Below are positions 1-6,540 of a stretch of DNA of 22,645 nucleotides, in pieces; positions within the stretch are counted from its first letter, which is position 1, and every line of letters begins with the position of its first letter. A program made the position numbers and the translations under genes. The DNA is taken from the NCBI GenBank assembly GCA_017995495.1, contig JAGOIS010000005.1:1-22645 (forward strand). The letters are read 5' to 3'. Source of the DNA: Candidatus Cloacimonadota bacterium (GTDB lineage Bacteria; Cloacimonadota; Cloacimonadia; Cloacimonadales; Cloacimonadaceae). The notes below the pieces were generated by a model that saw only the letters and a program-made list of their open reading frames with translations, was not told where the DNA came from and did no database searches.

Positions 1-1851
1 GTAGTCGTCGGAACCGTTGGGGTAATTCTTGATGATCTGATCGTAGAAGGAGGTGGCGTCGCGGAAATTGCGCTGGCGGGCGGAGTTGTCCGCCATGGTG
101 AAGAGTTCTTCCGCCGAGAGTTCCAGGCTGATGCGCTGGGGATATTTAACCATGTGGAACTCCTCAAAGAGCTGCTGGGTGACCACTTCCTGCTGGGAGG
201 CCTGGCGCTGGTTTTTGACGAGGCCGAAGATGCGGGGTTCGAGCTCGGTGAAGTTCTGGGGTGTGGGCGGAGTTTCGCTCAGGATGCGGAAGAAGAGGAT
301 GTCGCCGCGGGCGGAGGTGAAAACGGGGCTGATGTAGCCCACGGGATTGTCCCAAACCAGTTTGGAAAAGGCTTCGTCGGGCCCGATGCCGGTGATGATG
401 CCGTTGTTGTAGAGATTGGGCAGAACGCTTTGTTTGGGCTTGGACGATTTCTCTTCGATGAGCTTGTTGATGCGTTCCTGGTCATCGAAACGGGCAAAGA
501 GCTCATATTGCTTGCGGGCTTTCTCCGCCGCATCGGTGTCGGTGAACCAGAGCGCCTCGATCGTGCGTTGCCCCGGAGTGGTATAGTCCCCGATGTGTTC
601 GTCATAATATGCCCGGGCCTCTTCACTGCTGACCTGGATGGAATCCACCACCAACTGCTGGAAGGCCTTGTTCAGGATGTAGAAACGCCTCATCTGTTCG
701 AATTCGGGATTTCCCTGGAGGTATTTGCCGTAATCTTGGGCGACAGCGTCGGCGTATATCAGGGACCGGATGAGTTCCTGGTCCAGAAGTTGGGCCGTGG
801 CCGTTCCCTTGCTGTAATAGAGCTGTTCCTGCTGGGAAAGCTGGGAGAATCTGTCGATCAGGTCACCCACGGTGATATTGAGTTCGGGATTGGTTGAGGA
901 AATCAGATTGAGGTCCTTGATAGCTTCGTTCTTGGCACGGTCATAAAGGTCGACCTCGGCAATGTGGGTGGTGTCCACCACCACCGAGTATTTGAGTTTG
1001 AGGCGGTCCGTGAGGTCGTTAAGCATCTTTGATTCCACCCCTGGGCGGGCCCGCTGTTCCAGCTCGGGCATCACCTCAGCCTGGGATTTATAGCGGCCGG
1101 GCCTGTATTCCAGGGTTTGAAACACATGCCAGCCGGTGGTGGTTTTGAAGGGGCCGTAAACCTCAGTTGTGCTGACCTTGGAATCGGCGATGAGCTTCTC
1201 CAGCGCGAGGTCGTTGCCCACGCCGGGGATGTTTCCGTTCAACCGAATGTTTTGGACCAGACCTTTGAGCCCCTTGGCGTAGGCATTGATGCTGTACGCG
1301 TCCGAAACCTCGGCAAAGGCTTTGCCAGCCTTCAATTGGGCGATCGCGGCCAGGGCGTCGGCCTCACTGGCGGCCTGAAGATAGTTGAGCGTGAGGTTGG
1401 GGAATTCGTAGAAAGCCTGTTTGTTGTCCTCATAATATCTCGCCTTGTCAGCCTCGGTGACCACCACGAGGTCTGAGATGTTACGCTTGTAGTATTCCTG
1501 GATCAGGAACTGGCGTTTGCCGGCGTTGATGTTTTGCACGATCTCAGGATCCTTGTCCACGCCCATCTTGAGCGCTTTGGCCATGAAGGCTTCCTCCACG
1601 GCCATGATGTCCAGCACCTGGGTCTGTCCTTCCACGGTGCGGTATCTGCCCTGTTGATTGGGAGGCAGGTGGGATATCTTGGCATCCAAGTCTTTGCGGG
1701 TGATCACGCCACCGTCGTATTCGGCCAGAATGTCCGTGTCGCTGAGCCGGTTTTGGTTTGTCACCACGATGGGCTTGACATCATCCGCGAAGCAGGCTGC
1801 CATGCCCACAGCCAAGACCAGGGCCAAGGTTAGCCAACGGGAAAAATGCAT
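1..1851 (-). CDS. SurA/PpiC-type periplasmic peptidyl-prolyl isomerase (partial, C-terminus beyond left edge)
   Basis: The reverse strand is open from ATG at 1851 to the window edge, giving 617 codons with no stop. AAGGAG lies 6 bases before the ATG. Residues 1-22 are a signal sequence; the MAAC at its end could also be a weak lipobox. A SurA-like N-terminal helical segment follows (about 40-130), then a parvulin-like domain at about 130-248 that ends in the typical GWHVF (W241). A second, more divergent parvulin-like region spans about 405-535. The last visible 40 residues look like a TPR helix pair (ADNSARQRNFRDA...FYDQIIKNYP). The family isomerises prolines and chaperones outer-membrane or secreted proteins in the periplasm. 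Two parvulin units plus a TPR tail make it longer than E. coli SurA (about 430 residues). The family call is firm; orthology to SurA or PpiD is not. Its secreted neighbours could be clients, but that is inference. Confidence 0.85.
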   Translation of the reverse strand, partial: MHFSRWLTLALVLAVGMAACFADDVKPIVVTNQNRLSDTDILAEYDGGVITRKDLDAKISHLPPNQQGRYRTVEGQTQVLDIMAVEEAFMAKALKMGVDKDPEIVQNINAGKRQFLIQEYYKRNISDLVVVTEADKARYYEDNKQAFYEFPNLTLNYLQAASEADALAAIAQLKAGKAFAEVSDAYSINAYAKGLKGLVQNIRLNGNIPGVGNDLALEKLIADSKVSTTEVYGPFKTTTGWHVFQTLEYRPGRYKSQAEVMPELEQRARPGVESKMLNDLTDRLKLKYSVVVDTTHIAEVDLYDRAKNEAIKDLNLISSTNPELNITVGDLIDRFSQLSQQEQLYYSKGTATAQLLDQELIRSLIYADAVAQDYGKYLQGNPEFEQMRRFYILNKAFQQLVVDSIQVSSEEARAYYDEHIGDYTTPGQRTIEALWFTDTDAAEKARKQYELFARFDDQERINKLIEEKSSKPKQSVLPNLYNNGIITGIGPDEAFSKLVWDNPVGYISPVFTSARGDILFFRILSETPPTPQNFTELEPRIFGLVKNQRQASQQEVVTQQLFEEFHMVKYPQRISLELSAEELFTMADNSARQRNFRDATSFYDQIIKNYPNGSDDY

Positions 1852-2020
1852 ATCTATCTCCTTGTTGAATGGATTGACTTTGAGATTGGCGCTAAAAAAA
1901 GATTGGACAAGAATGCGTCAAGTCATTTATTGCTACTTTTGTTCCCAAAATGGCCCTGTGGCACGCTTCGGAAACAGCGCCAGGGGAAAGAACAGCAGAG
2001 CCAAAGGAGAAGAATGACAG
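1852..2020. promoter_or_regulatory. Divergent intergenic region, candidate promoters in both directions
   Basis: This gap separates the reverse-strand isomerase gene from the forward pilus-like cluster. On the forward strand TTGGAC (1903-1908) and TTTATT (1926-1931) are 17 bases apart, a fair sigma-70 match ahead of the gene at 2021. On the reverse strand TTGACG (1916-1921) has only a poor -10 at the right distance. Both assignments are weak. Confidence 0.3.
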
Positions 2021-2272
2021 ATGCCCGGAAAACTCAACAGGAAGCAACTGACAAGGGTGATCGAGATAATTGTGGTGGCGATCATCGTTGTCGTTCTGGC
2101 CATAAAGGTTTTTCCGTACTACATGAGGTATGTGGAGAAGTCGCGGGCCAAAGAAGCCAGGCCGCCTCTGCCGGAAGATCCCGCCGACAGCAGTTTGAGC
2201 AGGTTGGCAGATGATCCCGCCCTCATGGTGAAGGCCTATGAACTGGAGCAGGTGGCCGGGCATGGCGTCTGA
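2021..2272 (+). CDS. Small pilin-stalk-like inner-membrane protein without a prepilin cleavage site
   Basis: 83 residues, ATG at 2021 with AAGGAG at 2004-2009; an out-of-frame ATG at 2014 is not used. The N-terminus resembles the alpha-1 stalk of type IV pilins and pseudopilins: IEIIVVAIIVVVLAIKVFP is followed by YYMRYVEKSRAKEA. E15 and P32 are 17 residues apart, exactly as E5 and P22 in mature pilins, and the YV..S...EA tail also matches. The residue that should be Gly(-1) is Leu10 and +1 is Thr11, so the prepilin peptidase site is absent. Lys29 sits inside the hydrophobic helix. After residue 46 there is only a short Pro/Asp-rich, probably unfolded tail and no globular pilin head. It is first in a cluster with PilN/O/P-like genes. 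Likely an uncleaved bitopic component or regulator of that apparatus; the role is inferred. Confidence 0.65.
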   Translation: MPGKLNRKQLTRVIEIIVVAIIVVVLAIKVFPYYMRYVEKSRAKEARPPLPEDPADSSLSRLADDPALMVKAYELEQVAGHGV

Positions 2273-2867
2273 TCCAGGCAGGAGGGAAACTCCAGATCCC
2301 CGAGGTGGGGAAACAGCCCGAATGGGCAAGGAAAGGACTGCTATCCGCAACCTGGCCATCGGCTTGCTGGCAGGCACAGTGGTGTTGTTCGCGGGTCTCT
2401 TCATCCTGAACGCATCCCTGAAGCGGAAAGTGGAATACCGCCGGCAATACCTGGCTGAGCTCAGCGCCCGGCTAAGCGACCTGGAAACCCAAAGCGACCA
2501 CCTGGGCGTCGAAGACGTTATCAGACTGGCCGACGCCTTCAACAACCGCATTTTCTGGACCCAAAAGCTGGAGGCTTTGAGCAGGGATTCGGAAGGGTTG
2601 GTGACAGTGCGCAAGATCAACTACAGCAACGGTGTGCTGACCCTGGCCGGGATCAGCGAAATGGACGGCGTAGGGGGAGAGGAGGAACTGGTGGAGGCCA
2701 TTGTGGAGAATTTGCGCTCAGATCCCCAGATCAGCAACGACTTTCCCCTGATCAGGTCCGGCCTGAGCAAACGGCAAAAGGCCGGGCCCATGGAGATCCT
2801 GGAGTTTCTGATCGAATGTCACAGCCGCGATTCTGCCGCCCTGGGGGGCTTGGGGACCAGGCCATGA
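2262..2867 (+). CDS. PilN/GspL-C-like inner-membrane assembly protein
   Basis: 201 residues if started at ATG 2262, which overlaps the end of the preceding gene by 11 bases. ATG 2322 (181 residues, removing a Pro/Arg/Gly-rich leader) is a serious alternative and ATG 2238 a weaker one. Layout: short cytoplasmic N-terminus, one membrane helix (about 30-50), a coiled-coil stretch (about 53-85), then a ferredoxin-like periplasmic domain. RIFWTQKLEALS and YSNGVLTLAG are typical of PilN, whose domain pairs with PilO in the type IV pilus alignment complex; GspL C-termini are related. The following gene starts on this gene's stop codon (ATGA), indicating translational coupling. The PilN family assignment rests on recognisable sequence and gene order; the function is inferred. 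Confidence 0.7.
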   Translation: MASDPGRRETPDPRGGETARMGKERTAIRNLAIGLLAGTVVLFAGLFILNASLKRKVEYRRQYLAELSARLSDLETQSDHLGVEDVIRLADAFNNRIFWTQKLEALSRDSEGLVTVRKINYSNGVLTLAGISEMDGVGGEEELVEAIVENLRSDPQISNDFPLIRSGLSKRQKAGPMEILEFLIECHSRDSAALGGLGTRP

Positions 2868-3460
2868 AAGGCGGATACCTTGTTCTAATCGCGGGCATTG
2901 TTTTGCTGGCAACGATATTTTTCACGACAGGGGCTGTGCTGGCGCGGCGGCAGCTTGAAGAAGTGGCACGGCAGGACTCTTTGATCAAATCGACCCTGGG
3001 CAAGCTCAACAGCGCCAGGATCCTGGATCAGCAACTCAGCCAGTTTCGCGGCATCCTGATCCAAAACCTCACCAACGACAGGGCCTTTTCGGAAGACGAA
3101 CTGCGGACTTTCAGCCAGGAACTGGCCAGACTGGTGGCCCAAAACCAATTGGAACCTTATCAGCGGGACGCTGCCCCTAAAACCGCCTGGCTGGAAATTG
3201 CCCCCAAGCATCCCGAGCCAGGCATGGCCGAAACCACCTGCAGCCTGCATCTAAGGGGGACTTTCGCCCGCATGGGGCAATTCATTTCCGAGCTGGAGGC
3301 GCTGGACCAGATCGTCAGGATCCGTTATCTGGATATCAGCCCAGTCCAACCGGAAGAGATCGAACAGCCGGAGGATCCCGAATCCCCTGACAGCTATCTC
3401 ATCGCCCTGGAATTTTCTCTCCTCAAAGTGGTCAAAGGAGCTCAGGATGCAGGCCAATAA
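2864..3460 (+). CDS. PilO/GspM-like inner-membrane assembly protein
   Basis: 198 residues. ATG 2864 overlaps the upstream TGA (ATGA) and puts the membrane helix (about 4-27) at the very N-terminus; the upstream in-frame ATG at 2816 would add a leader that only re-reads the end of the preceding gene. A coiled coil follows (about 28-60), then a ferredoxin-like domain. The stretch LHLRGTFARMGQFISELEAL is the characteristic PilO signature, and RIRYLDISPV fits the next strand. PilO forms a heterodimer with PilN in the periplasmic part of the type IV pilus inner-membrane platform. Tight coupling to the PilN-like gene before and a 14-base overlap with the PilP-like gene after support a complex. Confidence 0.75.
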   Translation: MKGGYLVLIAGIVLLATIFFTTGAVLARRQLEEVARQDSLIKSTLGKLNSARILDQQLSQFRGILIQNLTNDRAFSEDELRTFSQELARLVAQNQLEPYQRDAAPKTAWLEIAPKHPEPGMAETTCSLHLRGTFARMGQFISELEALDQIVRIRYLDISPVQPEEIEQPEDPESPDSYLIALEFSLLKVVKGAQDAGQ

Positions 3461-3995
3461 ACTGCATGGAATCGCACTCATCCTGTTGATCGCGTCTTTG
3501 GCCTCCCAGTTCGCCTGGCTCGCCTATCACCAAGCCCGGGCGGCGAAGGTGCCCCCAAGGTCCAAATACACCAACGAATCAGTCTCGGACACCCTCCGGA
3601 CCCGGATCAGGTCAATCGAACGGTCCATCCTGGAGCGCCAGAACACCCAATTCACCGCCCCGCTTGATCCCCTGAGGCAGGGAAACAGGATTAAAGGGCG
3701 TTTCGAAGGGATCAGAGCGTTCGAAGACTCTCTGCGCAACACTTTCCTGCCCATCAGGACCCAACGCGACGAGAGAACTGGTGAAACGCTGGCGGTGGTG
3801 GAATTCCAGGACCAGACCTACACAGTCAGGGAGGGTGATGTGATCGCGGGACGCCGCATCATCAGGATCACCGATCATGAGCTTCAGATCTACTATCAGG
3901 GGCTCCAGGCTTTGAACATTCAGCCCCGTCCCCAGATCCCGCAACACCTGCTGGAAGACCCTCCCGGACAGACGATCCCTCCCGGCATCGACTGA
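3447..3995 (+). CDS. PilP/GspC-like protein, membrane-anchored
   Basis: 182 residues; AAGGAG lies 7 bases before ATG 3447, inside the end of the PilO-like gene. A single membrane helix (about 7-25) is followed by a charged linker. A small beta domain near residues 110-160 (TYTVREGDVIAGRRIIRI) resembles the PilP/GspC homology region. In known systems this domain links the inner-membrane platform to the secretin (PilQ or GspD). PilP is usually a lipoprotein, but there is no cysteine in this N-terminus, so the anchoring resembles GspC. It is last in the cluster; no secretin gene follows. The family call is moderately sure. Confidence 0.6.
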   Translation: MQANKLHGIALILLIASLASQFAWLAYHQARAAKVPPRSKYTNESVSDTLRTRIRSIERSILERQNTQFTAPLDPLRQGNRIKGRFEGIRAFEDSLRNTFLPIRTQRDERTGETLAVVEFQDQTYTVREGDVIAGRRIIRITDHELQIYYQGLQALNIQPRPQIPQHLLEDPPGQTIPPGID

Positions 3996-4020
3996 TCCTG
4001 CCCAAGCCCGGAGGAAAACG

Positions 4021-4048
4021 AAAACGCCGGCTGCAATGAGCCGGCGTT
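4021..4048 (-). terminator. Intrinsic terminator of the M3 peptidase gene
   Basis: A perfect 10-bp stem (AACGCCGGCT at 4023-4032 with 4039-4048) closes a 6-base loop. Read on the reverse strand it is followed by TTTTCGTTTTCC, so it suits the peptidase gene ending at 4068. The forward side has no good T-run, but the hairpin may also slow transcription out of the pilus-like cluster. Confidence 0.75.
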
Positions 4049-4067
4049 CAGCCTTGAATATATCGGT

Positions 4068-6167
4068 TCAGGCCAGTTTGGGGATCAGCCCGTCACGGCG
4101 CAGCAGCGCGTCAGGATCGGGTTTGCGTCCCCTGAAGGCCACAAACAGGTCCATCGGATGGAAGGCGTTGCCTCTGGCCAGGATGTATCTGCGGAAGTCT
4201 CCGCTCACCTGCGGATCGAAGATCCCCTTTTGCTCAAACAGGCTCCAGGCATCGGCTTCGAGAGCTTCGGCCCATTTATAGGAGTAATATCCGGCGGAAT
4301 AGCCTCCGGCGAAGATGTGAGCGAAGGCGCAGGAAATGTTCGCGCCCTCGATGGGGGGCGCGATCTGGAACCTCGCGGTGGCCTGTTTTTCAAAGGCGTC
4401 CACGTCCGTGATCTGCTTCGGATCGGCAGTATGCCAGGCAAAATCGAGCATGGCGTAGCGCAGCTGGTTGATATTTGCCAGCCCCGCCTGGAAGTTCTTG
4501 GCGGCGATCACCTTGTCCAGAAGTGCCTTGGGCAGCGGCTCCCCGGTCTCATAATGCCTGGCGAAGAGATTCAGCGCCTCCTCCTCCAGCAGCCAGTTTT
4601 CCATGATCTGGCTGGGGAGCTCCACAAAATCCCACAGCACGCTGGTGCCTGAAAGCCCTTTGTAATAACCGTCCGCGAGCAGGGAATGCAGCGCGTGGCC
4701 AAATTCATGGAAGACGGTGCGGGCTTCGTCCAAACGCAGCAGAGAAGGCTGGTCCTCGGTTGAGGGGGTCAGCGAGGCCACGATCGCCACCTGCGGGCGG
4801 CGAAGACCGTCGGCATACAGGCCCTGTCCCTGGAAGGATGTCTGCCAGGCCCCGCCGCGTTTGGTGTCCCGCGGGAAGAGGTCCATGTACATCAGGCCCA
4901 GAAAGTCTCCTTCCTGGCCGTAAACTTCCCAGGTACTCACGTCTTTGTGCCAGGTGGGAACATCATGCACCTGCCTTACTTCGATGCCGTAGATCTTTTT
5001 GGCCACCAGGAACAGGCCTTCCAAGACGTTTTCCACCTTGAACCAAGGGCGCAGTTCCTCCGGATCGTAGGCGTAGCGGGCTTCCTTGAGCTTGTTGGAA
5101 TAATAACCCAGGTCCCAGGGCATGAAATCCGTGATGCCGTCGGTCTTGAGGGCGAATTCCTTCACCTCTTCGAATTCCTTTTGGGCAGCAGGGTAGGCCA
5201 CACTGTAGATCTTTTCCAGGAAACCGGTGGCGGTGTCCACCGATTCCGCCATGCGGTCGGCCAGCACGAAATCCGCGTGGGTGCTGAAGCCCAGCAGGTC
5301 GGCCCTTTGTTTGCGAAGTTCCAGGGCGCGTTTGATGATCTCCTGGTTGTCGAAGTCATCCCGGAACGCGCGGGAGGCGTAAGCCGTTTGGATCTGGCGC
5401 CGCAGTTCGCGGTTTTTGCAGTAGGTGAGCAGCGGCACCATGCTGGATGGCTGCAGGTTGAAGAGCCAGCCGCCCTCCTTGCCTTTCGCCCTGGCCAGAT
5501 GCGCCGCGCCGGCCAGCACGCCGGATGGCATACCTTCCACGTCCGCGGGATCGGTGATGTGCAGTTCCCAGGCGTTGGTGGCGCTCAGAACGTTGTCGCT
5601 GAACTTGGGTGACAGCTGGGAGGATTCCATCGCGATCTCGGTCAGTTTTTGTTTGTCCGGCCCGCTCAACAGCGCCCCGCCGCGGATGAAACCCTGGTAA
5701 ACGCGGTCGATGAGGCGGAAACGCTCCGCTTGTTTCAACTGATCCCGGTCGCCCAGGTCCCGGGGGATCTCTGGTTTCAGGCGTCCCTCCACCTCCTGTT
5801 CCCAAACCTTCTTCACCCTGGCAAAGATCACTGCGTCGGTGGAGATGCTGCTGTTGAATTCTGCCAGCAGAGGTGAGATCTGCTGCGCCAGGGCCTTAAA
5901 TTCGGCGTCCGACTCGGCGGAAAGCAGGTTGAAATAGATCCCGGCCACATGGTCCAACTGTTCACCACTGAACTCCAAAGCCAGGATGGTGTTCTCAAAA
6001 TCGGCCGCGGCGGGGTTGTTCTTCAGCGCCTCGATCTCTGACCGTGCTGTTTTCAGCGCTGCCTCGATCGCCGGCAGGAAATGTTCGGTCTTGATCTCGT
6101 CGAAGGGGATGGCCCGCAAACGATGAGTGTTTTTTGGCCGCAACAGGGGATTGGTGGAATGTGTCAT
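4068..6167 (-). CDS. dcp: M3 family zinc oligopeptidase (peptidyl-dipeptidase Dcp-like)
   Basis: 699 residues from ATG 6167, chosen because AAAGGA lies 7 bases upstream; an in-frame ATG at 6203 would add 12 residues and overlap the -10 box. The metalloprotease motif HEFGH is at 487-491, and the third zinc ligand E516 (DFVELPSQ) follows 24 residues later, the HExxH-x24-E spacing of family M3. The N-terminus (PFDEIKTEHFLPA..., FENTI) and the LFARHYETG stretch fit Dcp and oligopeptidase A. Length matches Dcp (about 680). No signal peptide is visible, so it is probably cytoplasmic, cutting dipeptides or short fragments from peptides. Dcp and OpdA activities cannot be separated here. It is monocistronic: own promoter at 6202-6230, own terminator at 4021-4048. 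Confidence 0.93.
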   Translation of the reverse strand: MTHSTNPLLRPKNTHRLRAIPFDEIKTEHFLPAIEAALKTARSEIEALKNNPAAADFENTILALEFSGEQLDHVAGIYFNLLSAESDAEFKALAQQISPLLAEFNSSISTDAVIFARVKKVWEQEVEGRLKPEIPRDLGDRDQLKQAERFRLIDRVYQGFIRGGALLSGPDKQKLTEIAMESSQLSPKFSDNVLSATNAWELHITDPADVEGMPSGVLAGAAHLARAKGKEGGWLFNLQPSSMVPLLTYCKNRELRRQIQTAYASRAFRDDFDNQEIIKRALELRKQRADLLGFSTHADFVLADRMAESVDTATGFLEKIYSVAYPAAQKEFEEVKEFALKTDGITDFMPWDLGYYSNKLKEARYAYDPEELRPWFKVENVLEGLFLVAKKIYGIEVRQVHDVPTWHKDVSTWEVYGQEGDFLGLMYMDLFPRDTKRGGAWQTSFQGQGLYADGLRRPQVAIVASLTPSTEDQPSLLRLDEARTVFHEFGHALHSLLADGYYKGLSGTSVLWDFVELPSQIMENWLLEEEALNLFARHYETGEPLPKALLDKVIAAKNFQAGLANINQLRYAMLDFAWHTADPKQITDVDAFEKQATARFQIAPPIEGANISCAFAHIFAGGYSAGYYSYKWAEALEADAWSLFEQKGIFDPQVSGDFRRYILARGNAFHPMDLFVAFRGRKPDPDALLRRDGLIPKLA

Positions 6168-6201
6168 CTCTATGTCCTTTATGATATTTTCGTTTGTGTA
6201 C

Positions 6202-6230
6202 ACGATAATTCAAAGCCGGCGTCCTGTCAA
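6202..6230 (-). promoter_or_regulatory. Sigma-70-like promoter of the M3 peptidase gene
   Basis: On the reverse strand TTGACA (6225-6230) and TATCGT (6202-6207) are separated by exactly 17 bases. The predicted transcript starts near 6195, leaving a short leader before the ribosome site and the ATG at 6167. Confidence 0.6.
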
Positions 6231-6245
6231 TCCGTTTTATTGCGG

Positions 6246-6287
6246 TCTGGAATTCGCGTCCCAGCGTGCTGGCGCAGGCCTTCCAGA
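6246..6287. repeat. Nested 42-base inverted repeat
   Basis: Outer arms TCTGGAA (6246-6252) and TTCCAGA (6281-6287) enclose an inner hairpin. Its arms are GCG plus CCAGC (6256-6258, 6261-6265) and GCTGG plus CGC (6268-6275). It lies between the peptidase promoter and the next forward gene. It has no T-run and no adjacent gene end. It could be a REP/MITE-like element or a cruciform; only one copy is visible here. Confidence 0.4.
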
Positions 6288-6383
6288 ATGACACAGCGGC
6301 TGATTCCGGCCAAGCTCAGAAAAATTGATTGACGGATATGCACGACCGTGAGATTTTGGCCGCACAGGACAATGTGCGCCTGT

Positions 6384-6411
6384 TTGTTGCTGTACCCATA
6401 TGTTTTATTGT
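6384..6411 (+). promoter_or_regulatory. Candidate promoter for the lamin-tail protein gene
   Basis: TTGTTG (6384-6389) and TATTGT (6406-6411) are 16 bases apart. This would give a leader of about 120 bases containing the hairpin at 6480-6504. The match is modest. The rest of 6288-6480 shows no reading frame or structure I would defend. Confidence 0.3.
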
Positions 6412-6479
6412 GATATTGGCATGGATCGGGGCTTACAACCCCAGCCATGAACGCATTTGTTAATTTCGAGATCTGTCAC

Positions 6480-6504
6480 GGTGCCGGCCAGAGACCCCGG
6501 CACC
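6480..6504 (+). promoter_or_regulatory. Leader hairpin before the lamin-tail protein gene
   Basis: A perfect 8-bp stem, GGTGCCGG (6480-6487) with CCGGCACC (6497-6504), encloses a 9-base loop, about 36 bases before the start codon. There is no T-run after it. It may stabilise or regulate the message; no known riboswitch class is recognised. Confidence 0.4.
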
Positions 6505-6540
6505 AACAACTTATTAAAGGACCTAAGCAAGGAGATGAAC

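Noticed and set aside
154..897. A 247-codon forward frame at the left end
   Set aside because: Antisense to the prolyl isomerase, whose frame is open through the window edge and encodes recognisable parvulin and TPR sequence.
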